This document shows positions 28,737 through 38,871 of a stretch of 64,000 nucleotides of DNA, in pieces. Both the position numbers and the translations under genes were made by a program. The stretch spans positions 1-64,000 of the forward strand of contig NZ_JBAHUQ010000002.1 of assembly GCF_036689865.1 (NCBI RefSeq), given 5' to 3'. This DNA comes from Magnetococcus sp. PR-3 (lineage in GTDB: Bacteria; Pseudomonadota; Magnetococcia; Magnetococcales; Magnetococcaceae). Numbering within the stretch: the stretch's first letter is position 1; each line of letters begins with the position of its first letter. The notes under the pieces are model-generated. The model worked only from the letters and a program-made list of their open reading frames with translations, ran no database searches and was not told the DNA's origin.

Positions 28737-29692
28737 TAGGCCAGTGCCCCCCCACAGGATGAACCACTACCGGCTGTGCACCCCAAACAGTGTTCGGCAA
28801 TCACCACCCGTCGTTTAAGCAGATCCTCCACCGTTACTCCCCCTATCTGCTGGCTCCCAGGTAGATTAACCGGCATGTTGAGCGCTAGATTGAAGTCACA
28901 GTCAAACAGAGTTCCATCCCACCGTACACTCACCTGATGGCGGCACATTAACCCCTCGACAGTCGAGGGATTAAAGGACTCCCGCAGCAGCCCCCAATAA
29001 GCCTCTTCCTTACCTTCCCGACGCAGATCTGCACGGAAACGACCAATGGGCATATTGGTAATGGTAAGCAGGTTGCTAAAGCGAATACCAAAACGATCCC
29101 ACAGCTGTTTTTTGTAATCTTGCTCCAACTGGCACTGAGCTGGGGGAAGAAAAGGACCACCGGGGTTGTAGACCAAATTCAGCGTACTGCCCCCCTCGAC
29201 CCCATAACCAAGACCATTGAGTCGCTTCAAGGCGGTAATGGCCCCCTGGTACACCCCTTCACCCCGTTGGCGGTCTACATTCTCCTCCAGATAACAGGGC
29301 ATGGAGCCTACCAGATCAACCCCTTGCTCTTGTAACCAAGGGGCCAGATCTTGCCACTGGGGTTCATTATGAATCACCAAATTGGTGCGCAACTGAACTG
29401 CCACATCCCGGGCACGCAGCGCTTTGATAAAAGGCTGGATATGGCTATTCATCTCCGGGGCACCACCGGTGATATCCACTTGCGTGCAGTTGGACTGTTC
29501 AACCAGCGCCAAAACATGCTGCATCACCGTCCAATCCATCTGCTCTTTACGGTTGGGGGCTGCTCCAACATGGCAATGGCTACATTGCAGGTTACAGGTC
29601 AACCCCACATTTACCTGGATCAGGTCCAGCGAGGCGACATCCATGGTTGGTGTACCGGTGTGCTGTTTCAATACCGTGGAGAAAACATTCAT
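28736..29692 (-). CDS. arsS: ArsS-family radical SAM protein (arsenosugar biosynthesis type)
   Basis: A 318-residue radical SAM enzyme. The cluster-binding motif is CNLQCSHCHV near residues 33-42, and the SAM-binding GGAPE analogue is ITGGAPEM. The C-terminal domain has the ArsS/DUF3641 cysteines MCRHQVSVRWDGTLFDCDF and the ending CLGCTAGSGSSCGGA. ArsS family enzymes link a SAM-derived 5'-deoxyadenosyl unit to methylated arsenic. The usual partner ArsM is not adjacent, so the substrate here may be different. The neighbours are an SDR gene upstream and a coupled 45-residue membrane peptide downstream. Confidence 0.88.
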   Translation of the reverse strand: MNVFSTVLKQHTGTPTMDVASLDLIQVNVGLTCNLQCSHCHVGAAPNRKEQMDWTVMQHVLALVEQSNCTQVDITGGAPEMNSHIQPFIKALRARDVAVQLRTNLVIHNEPQWQDLAPWLQEQGVDLVGSMPCYLEENVDRQRGEGVYQGAITALKRLNGLGYGVEGGSTLNLVYNPGGPFLPPAQCQLEQDYKKQLWDRFGIRFSNLLTITNMPIGRFRADLRREGKEEAYWGLLRESFNPSTVEGLMCRHQVSVRWDGTLFDCDFNLALNMPVNLPGSQQIGGVTVEDLLKRRVVIAEHCLGCTAGSGSSCGGALA

Positions 29693-29784
29693 ACCATGAT
29701 TACTTTCTGTTCAATCGACATCATCAACCCTACCGGTGATGGATACTTAGTCGGATATAGCGGATGATTCTTACAAAATTTTTT

Positions 29785-30633
29785 CTAAGAGACCTTAATC
29801 TGGATCCAATCCAAGATCGCAGTTGGCAAGACCCGCTGCAAAGCAGCAAACAAATAGGTGGGGGTTGTCACCGGATAACGCCGCTTGGGTCGATCACTCT
29901 CCAGGGCGTGGATAACCCGCTTCAACACCGCTTCAGGCGGCAGCTTAAAGGGTACATGCTGGGCATCTTGCAAGCGGGGCAGTTGGGCATCATAAGCGGC
30001 CCGGTGCACACTACCCTGATGGTCAATCCATCGCTGAAAAGCCAATAAGGCATTGGCGTTAATACGACTATGGATCGGACCCGGCTCTACTAAGGATAGA
30101 TAGATACCCGTCCCTTGTAGTTCCAAGCGCAATGTATCGGTCAGACCTTCCAGTGCAAATTTGGTCGCATTGTAGGCCCCACGGTATTTCAGTGCGGTAA
30201 AACCTAGGATAGAGCTGTTTTGGATAATACGTCCATAACCTTGGGCACGCATAATGGGGAGAACATGGGTGGTGAGTTCATGCCAACCAAAGAGGTTGGT
30301 TTCAAATGAGGCGGTCAGGCAGGCACGGCTAAGATCCTCTACCGCACCTGGTTGGGCATAGGCACCATTGTTAAACAGGCCATACAGCTCACCCTCTGTA
30401 CGGTTGAGCACCGCTTGGAGTGAACCGGTAATACTCTCTGAATCGGTCAGGTCCAGTAAAAAGGACTCAAAGCCCTCTCCACGCAGCCGTGTGACATCCT
30501 GTTCCTGACGGGCCGTGGCAAAAACCCGATAACCCCGATCTTTCAGGCCATGGGCCACACAGGCACCAATACCGCTGGAACAACCCGTAATTAAGATCGG
30601 ACGCTGCGCCCGATTGGCTGGGGGCATAGACAT
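29785..30633 (-). CDS. Short-chain dehydrogenase/reductase
   Basis: A 282-residue classical SDR. It has the cofactor motif TGCSSGIGACVA near 15-26, NNGAYA (the NNAG-type motif), a catalytic Ser in NSSILG and the Tyr-x3-Lys in YNATKFALEG. An Arg after the second strand (ATARQ) suggests NADPH preference. The C-terminal portion resembles the retinol/steroid-dehydrogenase-like subgroup. The substrate is unknown. Upstream of arsS by 92 bases in the same direction; possibly one operon. Confidence 0.88.
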   Translation of the reverse strand: MSMPPANRAQRPILITGCSSGIGACVAHGLKDRGYRVFATARQEQDVTRLRGEGFESFLLDLTDSESITGSLQAVLNRTEGELYGLFNNGAYAQPGAVEDLSRACLTASFETNLFGWHELTTHVLPIMRAQGYGRIIQNSSILGFTALKYRGAYNATKFALEGLTDTLRLELQGTGIYLSLVEPGPIHSRINANALLAFQRWIDHQGSVHRAAYDAQLPRLQDAQHVPFKLPPEAVLKRVIHALESDRPKRRYPVTTPTYLFAALQRVLPTAILDWIQIKVS

Positions 30634-30681
30634 GGGGTCAGGCTCCTTTTCATCAATAAAGAAGCCCGAAGCATAGCAGAA

Positions 30682-30978
30682 TCAGTGCACCGCTTCACTG
30701 CCTTGAAGCTCGTTAAGGATCTCTTGCACCATAGGGTCATCCACTTCAGGAACCAGATCCCAACGGGTGACCCGCTCGATCTCCTCTTTAAACAACTCCT
30801 CCATGAAGAGCCGGTCCAGATGCATTTTCATCTCCTCTTGGGTGATGATGGGCATGGGGGGACGCGCAGAGATGGCGGTTTGATCCTGTTTACTGATCTC
30901 TTCAACCGCTTGGGCTGGTGAAGGATCGAGCAGGGAATGGGTAACGGCAGGATTGTTAGACAGTGGCATGATCAACAT
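30682..30978 (-). CDS. Small acidic hypothetical protein
   Basis: A 98-residue soluble, acidic protein. The N-terminal half is low in structure; the C-terminal half is predicted helical, with EEMKMHLDRLFMEELFKEEIERV and a short tail EILNELQG. GGGAG lies eight bases before the ATG, supporting the start. It is the first gene of the minus-strand run leading to the SDR and arsS. No family is recognised. Confidence 0.6.
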   Translation of the reverse strand: MLIMPLSNNPAVTHSLLDPSPAQAVEEISKQDQTAISARPPMPIITQEEMKMHLDRLFMEELFKEEIERVTRWDLVPEVDDPMVQEILNELQGSEAVH

Positions 30979-31134
30979 AATTGGTACTCCCAGTTTTAAA
31001 CGGTACCCGTTTTTTTTGCAGTTTCTGGTGATGCATCCCCTTTAATGGTTGTGACTGAACCGGGGCTTACACTACACTCACGGGGACCTTCTTATCTCTA
31101 TCTATCGGCATTCAGCCCGGATCGCTTTAGCACA

Positions 31135-32883
31135 ATGCTTAATTATCTCAACCGTCTTGGGGTTAACGAACATATCATCCTCTCTGCCATCGCCATTATC
31201 ATTGGCGTAATGGTGGGCTATGGGGCGATCTTGTTTCGTACACTTATCGAAGGATTTCAGCACCTTTTCCTTGGAAGTGGTACCGAAAATGTTGGACAGC
31301 TGGTCGCTGGCCTAGAGTGGTGGCATGTGGTACTGGCCCCCATGATTGGTGGTGCCCTGGTTGGCCCTCTCGTCCATTTTTTCTTTCCGGGTTCTCGCGG
31401 GCATGGCGTACCAGAGGTGATGTCCTCGGTCGCGTTGCATGGCGCGAAAATGAATCTTAAGGATGGTGTGGGTAAAATGTTGGCCTGCTCCCTCTCTATT
31501 GGATCCGGCGGCTCGGTCGGCCGGGAAGGTCCTGTGGTACACCTGGGTGCGACCTTGGCTTCATGGTTTGGTGGCCGCCTGCGTATGTCGACCAAGCATA
31601 TGCGTACCATGGTGGGCTGTGGGGCTGCTGCGGGTATTGCGGCATCGTTTAACGCCCCCATTGCTGGGGTGATGTTTGCGTTGGAGGTCATTTTAGCCGA
31701 CTACGGTTTGGCAACCTTCTCTCCTATTGTACTTTCATCGGTTATTGCCACCGTTATTGCCCGACTGCACCTGGGCGATTTTCCGGCCTTTATCGTACCC
31801 CACTACACCCTGGTCTCGGCCTGGGAAATACCCGCTTATGTGGGTTTGGGGCTGGTGTGTGGTATTGCCGGTATTCTGTTTATGCACACCCTCTTTAAAA
31901 CGGAGGATGTGATTGGCAAGATTAAAGCCCCCCGCTGGATCAAACCCATGTTTGGGGGTTTGGTTCTGGGTCTGATCGCACTGCAATTTCCTCAGATCAT
32001 GGGTGTGGGCTACGACACCATGAACAAAGCCCTGTTGGAGCAGATGATCGGCCCCACCATGTTGATGCTGGTTTTTGTCAAGATTATGGCGACCTCCATT
32101 ACCCTGGGCAGCGGCTTCTCTGGTGGTGTGTTCACCCCTAGTCTCTTTTTAGGGGCTATGGTGGGTGGGGCTTTTGGTACCTATGCCCATGCACTCTTCC
32201 CCGCGATTTCTGCAGGCCCCGGTGCCTATACTTTGGTTGGTATGGGGGCTATGGCTGCTGCTGTTTTGGGGGCACCCATTGCATCGATTTTGATTCTGTT
32301 TGAACTGACGGGTGACTACCGGATTATGCTGGCCTTAATGGTCGCTTCTATCGTGGCGACGCTGTTGATTAATCAGGTCTATCGGGACTCGGTATATACC
32401 AAGGCCCTGCGCCGAAAAAATATTGATCTATGGTCGGGGCGGGAGTCCGGCCTACTCAGACACATACCGGTTAGCGCCATTATGAAGCGCACCTTTGAGA
32501 TGATCCCCGACAGTATGAATATTCGAGATCTCAAAGAAAAAATTCATCGAACGCGAGAAGAGAATTTTTTGGTGGTCAATGACCAAGGAGACCTTAAAGG
32601 CATTGTCTCTTTTCAGGATATCCGCGGTGTTGCCTTTGAAGAGGGGCTGGAAGATCTGGTCTTGGTGCGGGATATTGCAACCCGAGAATTAATCACCGTC
32701 ACCCCCAGCGATAATCTATATGATGCCTTCCGCCGCATGGGTTCGGGCAACGTGGAACAGTTGCCGGTGGTCAGTGAGGATAACACCGCCCAGGTTCTGG
32801 GTATTATCACCAACCATGATGTGATCCAAGCCTATAACCATGCACTGCTGGAGCGGGAAGCAGAAATGATGGATAACCGTTAA
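31135..32883 (+). CDS. ClC-type chloride channel/antiporter with CBS domains
   Basis: A 582-residue membrane protein of the CLC family. The anion-selectivity signatures are GSGGSVGREGP (the gating Glu is present), GSGFSGGVFTPSLFLGA and LGAPIASILILFELTGDY. The membrane part ends near residue 430 and is followed by two CBS domains (IPVSAIMKR... and VRDIATRELITVTPSDN) that may sense nucleotides. The ATG at 31135 gives a normal N-terminus; an upstream ATG at 31045 would add 30 residues. The second acidic residue used by H+-coupled antiporters cannot be assigned without an alignment. Confidence 0.92.
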   Translation: MLNYLNRLGVNEHIILSAIAIIIGVMVGYGAILFRTLIEGFQHLFLGSGTENVGQLVAGLEWWHVVLAPMIGGALVGPLVHFFFPGSRGHGVPEVMSSVALHGAKMNLKDGVGKMLACSLSIGSGGSVGREGPVVHLGATLASWFGGRLRMSTKHMRTMVGCGAAAGIAASFNAPIAGVMFALEVILADYGLATFSPIVLSSVIATVIARLHLGDFPAFIVPHYTLVSAWEIPAYVGLGLVCGIAGILFMHTLFKTEDVIGKIKAPRWIKPMFGGLVLGLIALQFPQIMGVGYDTMNKALLEQMIGPTMLMLVFVKIMATSITLGSGFSGGVFTPSLFLGAMVGGAFGTYAHALFPAISAGPGAYTLVGMGAMAAAVLGAPIASILILFELTGDYRIMLALMVASIVATLLINQVYRDSVYTKALRRKNIDLWSGRESGLLRHIPVSAIMKRTFEMIPDSMNIRDLKEKIHRTREENFLVVNDQGDLKGIVSFQDIRGVAFEEGLEDLVLVRDIATRELITVTPSDNLYDAFRRMGSGNVEQLPVVSEDNTAQVLGIITNHDVIQAYNHALLEREAEMMDNR

Positions 32884-32954
32884 ACGGTTTACTCTTCTAG
32901 GCTTGCGTAACGGGTGTGACACTCGACCCATGATGCATGAAAAACGGATATACG

Positions 32955-32992
32955 ATGGCTGGCACACGGCCTAACCCCTTTGTGCCAGCCAT
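32955..32992 (+). repeat. Inverted repeat after the ClC gene
   Basis: Perfect 12-bp inverted repeat ATGGCTGGCACA (32955-32966) / TGTGCCAGCCAT (32981-32992), spacer 14. No T-run follows, so it is a poor intrinsic terminator and could instead be an RNA stability hairpin or a protein site. Confidence 0.6.
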
Positions 32993-33130
32993 TTATGAAA
33001 GATCTGGTTAAAAAACCATCCAACGCTCATACCCTGGGTATACGGCCACCAAGGTCGATCCCCAGACCCTCCATCACATCTATTTCAAGGGTTTTGGATC
33101 TTGGCAACGATCCAAACGCACGAGTACCCC

Positions 33131-35149
33131 ATGGATCATCCGATTTTGCAGAACCTTAACCAACCTCAGCTGGAAGCCGTTACCACCACGGAAGGACCCC
33201 TTATGGTCCTGGCTGGGGCTGGATCCGGTAAAACCCGCGTTTTGACCCGGCGCTTGGCCTGGATTATTCAAAATGAGCGGATTTCACCAGAAGAGGTCCT
33301 GGCGGTTACCTTTACCAATAAAGCCTCTAAAGAGATGCGGGAACGGGTACAGGAACTGCTGCAAAGTGATGCGCCAGGACAGGCTCACCGTTTTTGGATT
33401 GGTACCTTCCACGGTATGAGCGCCCGTATGCTCCGGCAGTTTGCCGACCGTTTGGGGTTTGGTCGAGATTTTACCATTCTCGACTCCAGTGATCAGGAAC
33501 GCATGTTCAAACGGCTTTGTGAAGAGCTCAGTTTCTCTGACAAATATTGGACCCCCAAACGGCTGACCCATACCATTGGCCGCTGGAAAGATGATGGTAT
33601 TCGCCCCCAAGATCTTACCGATCGGGAGATCCGCAAAGATTGGGAGCGGGATCGCATCCGCCAAATGTATGAACGGTATCAACAGGCCCTGCAACAGAAC
33701 AACGCCATGGATTTTGGCGACCTATTGGTGCATTGCCTCAATCTTTGGGATCAAGAACCAGAAGTGCTCACACACTTCCAAAACCGCTTCCGCTATATCC
33801 TGGTGGATGAGTATCAGGACACCAACCATATCCAGTACCGCTGGATCAAAGCACTGGCAGGGGAACGCCATAACCTTTGTGTGGTGGGTGATGATGATCA
33901 ATCCATCTACAGTTGGCGCGGGGCACGTATTGAGAATATTCTGAAATTTGAAGAGGATTTTCCTAAAACCAAAACCATTCGGTTGGAACAGAACTACCGT
34001 TCCACAGGGAATATTCTCAAAGCTGCTGGTGGGTTGATTAACCATAACCAGGGCCGTATGGAAAAAAGCCTTTGGACCGAAGATGCCCAAGGCGATACGA
34101 TCCACTTTCTACGGGCAGAGAGTGGTGAGGATGAGGCCCGTTTTATTGCCTCAGAAATTCAAACACTCTGCCCCACCGGGGCCTATCAAAATGCGGCCAT
34201 TCTCGTTCGTACATCCCGTCAAACCCGCTCTCTTGAAGAGGGACTCATGCGCTCAGGTATCCCCTATCAAGTTGTAGGGGGCTTACGCTTTTTGGACCGT
34301 GCAGAAGTACGGGATGCCTTGGCATATTTACGTGTGGTGGCGTCCAACCGGGATGATATTGCTTTTGAACGGGTGGTTAATGTTCCCAAACGGGGTATTG
34401 GTCCAGGCGCGTTACAATCCTTGCGGGAGATTGCGGCCCAGGAACAGTGCTCGTTATTAGATGCCGCCCGTTTCGCAGTGGACACCAAAGCCATACGCGG
34501 TACCGCCATTAAAGGACTCAGCGCTTTTATTAAAGTGATTGATGATGGCCGCAACCTGATCCATGAAGAGGTCACACCAGCCGAGATGCTGAATAAACTG
34601 TTGGCCTTTAGTGGCTACCGGGAGCATGTGCGGGATATGGAGAACGGTAGTGACCGTATTGATAACCTGGATGAACTGCGTAACGCGCTCTCCCGTACGG
34701 AGAGCTTACAGATGTTTTTGGAAGAGACCGCTCTCGCTACAGATATTCAGGACTCTGGCCCGGTTTCTGACCGAGTAGTGATCTCTACCTTGCATGCGGC
34801 TAAGGGGTTAGAGTTCCCTTGGGTCTTCCTGGTCGGAATGGAGGAAGATGTCATGCCCCATAAACTGGCCATGACTGAGCAGCCGGAAATTGGGTTGGAG
34901 GAGGAGAGACGTTTGGCTTATGTGGGCATTACCCGGGCCAAAAAGCGTCTTTACATCACCATGGCGCGCAAACGGTGGATGTACAACAAACCGGTGTTTC
35001 CCATCCCTTCCCGTTTTTTACAAGAGCTACCTCAGGATATTCTGGAAGATCGGGGTTTTGCGGTCAAAACCCGTCGGGGCGCTACGGGATCTTTGGCTGG
35101 TCTACCCGGGGGAATACCCAAAAAGCGCCCCAAATTTCCCATGCGCTGA
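33131..35149 (+). CDS. UvrD/PcrA/Rep-type DNA helicase
   Basis: A 672-residue superfamily 1A 3'-5' helicase. Motifs seen in order: Q-motif LNQPQLEAV, Walker A AGAGSGKTR (about 28-36), Ia TFTNKASKEMRERV, Walker B DEYQDTN, III GDDDQSIYSWRGA, IV EQNYRST, V LHAAKGLEFPWVFLVG and VI EERRLAYVGITRAKKRL. It is closer in length to PcrA/Rep than to E. coli UvrD, with a short C-terminal tail. The ATG at 33131 matches family N-termini; a TTG at 33101 would add ten residues. Roles are in nucleotide excision repair and replication restart. Confidence 0.93.
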   Translation: MDHPILQNLNQPQLEAVTTTEGPLMVLAGAGSGKTRVLTRRLAWIIQNERISPEEVLAVTFTNKASKEMRERVQELLQSDAPGQAHRFWIGTFHGMSARMLRQFADRLGFGRDFTILDSSDQERMFKRLCEELSFSDKYWTPKRLTHTIGRWKDDGIRPQDLTDREIRKDWERDRIRQMYERYQQALQQNNAMDFGDLLVHCLNLWDQEPEVLTHFQNRFRYILVDEYQDTNHIQYRWIKALAGERHNLCVVGDDDQSIYSWRGARIENILKFEEDFPKTKTIRLEQNYRSTGNILKAAGGLINHNQGRMEKSLWTEDAQGDTIHFLRAESGEDEARFIASEIQTLCPTGAYQNAAILVRTSRQTRSLEEGLMRSGIPYQVVGGLRFLDRAEVRDALAYLRVVASNRDDIAFERVVNVPKRGIGPGALQSLREIAAQEQCSLLDAARFAVDTKAIRGTAIKGLSAFIKVIDDGRNLIHEEVTPAEMLNKLLAFSGYREHVRDMENGSDRIDNLDELRNALSRTESLQMFLEETALATDIQDSGPVSDRVVISTLHAAKGLEFPWVFLVGMEEDVMPHKLAMTEQPEIGLEEERRLAYVGITRAKKRLYITMARKRWMYNKPVFPIPSRFLQELPQDILEDRGFAVKTRRGATGSLAGLPGGIPKKRPKFPMR

Positions 35150-35174
35150 GCCAATTTTGATTGAACATACCTAA

Positions 35175-35220
35175 CCCCCACAGATCATAAACAGGTTTGC
35201 TTTACCAACGATCTGCGGGG
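35175..35220. repeat. Inverted repeat between helicase and trmFO genes
   Basis: CCCCACAGATC (35176-35186) pairs with GATCTGCGGGG (35210-35220) with one mismatch, spacer 23. It lies 46 bases before trmFO; there is no T-run. It could be a leader hairpin of trmFO or a weak terminator of the helicase gene. Confidence 0.4.
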
Positions 35221-35266
35221 AACAACGCCCTGACCAACACGGCAAGACAGAACGAGTATACTCTCC

Positions 35267-36598
35267 ATGGCACATACACCCATCACCATTGTTGGCGCAG
35301 GTTTGGCTGGTTCTGAAGCAGCATGGCAACTGGCCCAACAAAATATACCCGTCCGTATTTATGAAATGCGACCAAACACCATGACACCAGCCCACCAGTC
35401 GGGAAACTGTGGTGAACTGGTCTGCTCCAACTCCTTACGGTCGGATGACCACACCAATAGTGCGGTAGGGGTACTGCACGAAGAGATGCGCCGGTTGGGT
35501 AGTCTGATTATGGATTGTGCCGATACCCACCGTGTACCGGCTGGCGGCGCCCTGGCGGTGGATCGTGATGCCTTTTCAGAAGCCATTACGGAAAAATTGG
35601 AACAGCACCCGCTGATTGAACTGGTACGTGAACAGGTCACCGTTCCTCCGGTTCATGAGGATAGCTATACCCTAATCACCAGCGGCCCCTTAACCAGTGG
35701 TGGACTGGCTGACTGGATTGAAGAACGGGTGGGCAAACGCATGGCTTTTTTTGATGCCATTGCCCCCATCGTTGCGCATGATTCCATTGATTTTAATAAA
35801 GCCTGGAAGCAATCCCGCTACGACAAAGGAAGCGGCAGTGACTACATCAACTGCGCCATGGATGAAGCGCAGTATAAAACCTTTATTCAAGCCCTTCTGG
35901 ATGCTGAAAAAGTGGTCTTTAAAGAGTTTGAGGCCAATACACCCTACTTTGATGGATGTTTGCCCATTGAGGTGATGGCGGAACGTGGCTTCGAGACCTT
36001 GCGCTATGGACCCATGAAACCCGTGGGATTGACCAACCCCCATATGGAAGAGAAATCCTACGCCATTGTTCAACTTCGACAGGATAACAAGCTGGGTACA
36101 CTGTGGAATATGGTGGGTTTTCAAACCAAACTCACATGGCCTGAGCAAAAACGTATTTTTTCAACCATTCCAGGGTTGGAAGAGGCCGATTTTGTCCGGT
36201 TGGGTGCTCTGCACCGCAACACCTTTATCAACAGTCCAGAGCTACTGACTGAATCCCTACAGCTTAAAAGCCAACCCAATATTCTTTTTGCTGGCCAGAT
36301 TACTGGTGTGGAAGGGTATGTGGAGTCTACCGCATGTGGATTGATGGCTGGGCGGGTTATTGGCCATTTATTACGAGATGAAACCATTCAAATGCCACCT
36401 ATTCTCACCGCGTTAGGTGCATTAATGAGTCATATTACCGGCGGCGCGGATGCCACACATTTTCAGCCGATGAACATTAACTTTGGTCTCTTCCCCAACT
36501 TTGAGCAACGCGTTCCAAAAAAGCAGCGTAAAGGGGCGTATGCACAGCGGGCCCTTGAACACATGGATGCTTGGATTGCTCAACAGAACGTAAAATAG
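35267..36598 (+). CDS. trmFO: Folate-dependent tRNA (uracil-54-C5) methyltransferase TrmFO
   Basis: Makes ribothymidine at tRNA position 54 with methylenetetrahydrofolate and FAD. The 443 residues have the FAD site [16 protein letters not shown] at the N-terminus, the conserved [19 protein letters not shown], the region GPMKPVGL, and [15 protein letters not shown]. Length and motifs are normal. This enzyme replaces the SAM-dependent TrmA of gammaproteobacteria, one reason to place the genome outside that class. Confidence 0.97.
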   Translation: MAHTPITIVGAGLAGSEAAWQLAQQNIPVRIYEMRPNTMTPAHQSGNCGELVCSNSLRSDDHTNSAVGVLHEEMRRLGSLIMDCADTHRVPAGGALAVDRDAFSEAITEKLEQHPLIELVREQVTVPPVHEDSYTLITSGPLTSGGLADWIEERVGKRMAFFDAIAPIVAHDSIDFNKAWKQSRYDKGSGSDYINCAMDEAQYKTFIQALLDAEKVVFKEFEANTPYFDGCLPIEVMAERGFETLRYGPMKPVGLTNPHMEEKSYAIVQLRQDNKLGTLWNMVGFQTKLTWPEQKRIFSTIPGLEEADFVRLGALHRNTFINSPELLTESLQLKSQPNILFAGQITGVEGYVESTACGLMAGRVIGHLLRDETIQMPPILTALGALMSHITGGADATHFQPMNINFGLFPNFEQRVPKKQRKGAYAQRALEHMDAWIAQQNVK

Positions 36599-36995
36599 AA
36601 CCGCAGGACTCATGCCTATACATGGTGCAGGGTAGAGGCCACGTGTGTATGCCATTCCACCCTGCTGTGGCTGGACGGCTACCCACAGTGCTGTACGGGA
36701 GTAAGCAGCAAAGCGCCTGTATATGGCACGCTACGCCCCCAACATGGCAAACCCGGCAGGATCAACCCCCCCCCGCGATCCATCTCTTCAAACGCTTCAT
36801 CAAAACATGCTTGAGCCAATATCTTTCAAACGCACGGAATGTGCCTTTTTCGAATGAACTGGAAGGTCTGGCGCTCTATGGCTGCCGCAATAGCATGCTC
36901 AAAACAACAATTAGAATTTGTGTACGGTATATCAGACGGATAATGGGAAAAACCATCTAACTTTTAGAGTCGTATGTTTTATGCTCTTCTTTAAG
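36599..36995. other. Gene-free stretch between convergent genes
   Basis: About 400 bases between trmFO and the polymerase-like gene. A 129-residue plus frame (36571-36960) starts inside trmFO, lacks a ribosome site and has no protein-like pattern. Base composition shifts to AT-rich from about 36800, marking the edge of the surface-polysaccharide segment. No terminator stem was found. Confidence 0.4.
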
Positions 36996-38405
36996 TTAAA
37001 AACGTTTCTTAGCAAAGCTATTCATCACAACAAAGAACACCATATACACAAAAATGGTGTAACCAAGCATGGTACCAAAATTACCTAAGAGTTTACCCCA
37101 TGAGGCTTCATATCGCCCTAGGGCCGTCCAACCCAGTGCCAGAATAAACATAATTTTAAAGTAGTAATCACGCACAGTTCGAACAATAACTTGGAAAATA
37201 ATACCAACAATAACCCCAAAGATAAATAAGGGCACAAACATGAGTGGAACACCAAAATCCACATAAGATTCGGTAATATAGCTAAATGCATGATTGGTTC
37301 GGTTACCATACCCCCCAGCAACCATAACACCTGCATATTTGCGTACTTTAAAGCTCTCTGAAAACAGAATGGGTTTGTCTGGGAAGAAAATCCGAGGCAT
37401 AAAGATATGTTTCAACGCCCCAAAAATAAGCCCTCCATTTTCATGTGGAATGATGGACGGCACCCGTTCTACCACAAGGCTGGAATAATAAATTTCCCAC
37501 ATTCGGTTACCAAACGCAGCACTGGTCTCTTTAACTTCACTATCCGAGTGCCAGTTTGAAATAAGGTTACCAAGGACCGAGAGCTTATCAAGCTGTGTGT
37601 CAGAACCTGAAGACTGGTAGGACAGATAGTAGCGCCAATCACTTTTAATACCTGTCCAAATTGTGCCGACAGCTGTTGTCAATGCAATAAGGAATACCAT
37701 CTGCAAAATCAACTGGTTCTGGAACTTTGAGCGTCTTGCTCCAATCATCGTATCAATAATAGCCACAAAGAACATAATCAAAGAAATACGGAAATCTGCA
37801 AAGAAGTTGGTCGCATTCCAGATCACTTCAATAAAAACAATCAACCAAACCCATAAATACTTTCTTTGTTCTAAAAGGCCCAGAAGAATCAGGTAAAGAA
37901 CGCCAATTTTTAAACTGACAATCGCAACAACAGGCTGCGTCAATACAGGGACTGACCAAGCCAGTGAGATAATGATATTCTTAAAATATAAAATGAAAAA
38001 ATTGAAGTATATTAGCAACTTAAATGACAAGAAGCTTTGTGGGTTTTTCTCCCATAATGAGCGTTTTTTGGAACCGATTGCCATTCCTCTATTAATACCT
38101 AACGAGAGGAAGACCAAACTGGCTAAGCCAATCATCACATAGGGGGCATAATCAACTTGTACAGAACGCAGCTCAATGCCTGTCAGGGGCATATAAAACA
38201 GGCCAAACGTAATTTGCAGCCACTGGAATGAAATGGCCAAAGGAAGAACGATTAGCCCTGGAACCCCTCGATAGGGCACAAACATCCAGATCAAGCCTAA
38301 CGCCCACATACTAAATAGGGGTAGGAGTGACTCTCCCAAGGCTGAGAACAGTAGGCCTGTAAATGTAAAGATCAGCAAAAACAAGGCGAAAAACCTCTTA
38401 CACAA
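36996..38405 (-). CDS. Polytopic membrane protein, O-antigen polymerase (Wzy)-like
   Basis: A 469-residue protein with about ten to twelve membrane helices and one larger loop (about residues 265-375) that contains YYLSYQSSGSDTQLD, GNRMWEIYYSS and PRIFFPDKP. This layout and loop resemble oligosaccharide repeat-unit polymerases (Wzy/WzyE-like), which join lipid-linked repeat units in the periplasm. Sequence in this family is too variable for certainty, and O-antigen ligases share the architecture. The gene is AT-richer than the housekeeping genes on either side, which suggests a transferred surface-polysaccharide gene. Confidence 0.65.
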   Translation of the reverse strand: MCKRFFALFLLIFTFTGLLFSALGESLLPLFSMWALGLIWMFVPYRGVPGLIVLPLAISFQWLQITFGLFYMPLTGIELRSVQVDYAPYVMIGLASLVFLSLGINRGMAIGSKKRSLWEKNPQSFLSFKLLIYFNFFILYFKNIIISLAWSVPVLTQPVVAIVSLKIGVLYLILLGLLEQRKYLWVWLIVFIEVIWNATNFFADFRISLIMFFVAIIDTMIGARRSKFQNQLILQMVFLIALTTAVGTIWTGIKSDWRYYLSYQSSGSDTQLDKLSVLGNLISNWHSDSEVKETSAAFGNRMWEIYYSSLVVERVPSIIPHENGGLIFGALKHIFMPRIFFPDKPILFSESFKVRKYAGVMVAGGYGNRTNHAFSYITESYVDFGVPLMFVPLFIFGVIVGIIFQVIVRTVRDYYFKIMFILALGWTALGRYEASWGKLLGNFGTMLGYTIFVYMVFFVVMNSFAKKRF

Positions 38406-38871
38406 TCATTACAGGGCATAACATTTTTCAATCCTAACGTTCGCGTACATCTTGTATTTTTTCACCTATTCTGTTGATGACCATACCTTAGGGTGAGCAT
38501 TGAATATTATGGGAATGAATGAATAATGGATGCAAGGGTACGTCACGCCATGCGGTAGAACTAAGCTCGCAACGTATCCTTTTAATAAGATGCAACATTG
38601 AAACCAAAGTGTTGGCAACCTATGATTCCACCAAAAAGCCAGTGGCATAGTATTTGTTTACATGATCCTGATGTGATATGAATCAATAGCGTACAAGCCT
38701 ATAATCGAATTATTTTATCTTCTATCTATTATATGAATAACCTGATCTTGTTATTTAGTTAGGTAAAGTTAAATGATATAGAGCTATAACAGAATGATGG
38801 ATTGTTTCTGGTGTATCAATAAATCACTTTATACGCACAACTATCCTGATATCACTTCTTGGAAAAGTATA
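38406..38871. promoter_or_regulatory. AT-rich divergent region between polymerase-like and GT4 genes
   Basis: About 465 bases between divergent surface-polysaccharide genes, strongly AT-rich from 38650 on. It should hold both promoters. The glycosyltransferase frame stays open back to 38794, but that extension is unconserved in character. Confidence 0.4.

Noticed and set aside
36571-36960. 129-residue plus frame after trmFO
   Set aside because: Starts inside trmFO in another frame; no ribosome site and no protein-like pattern.
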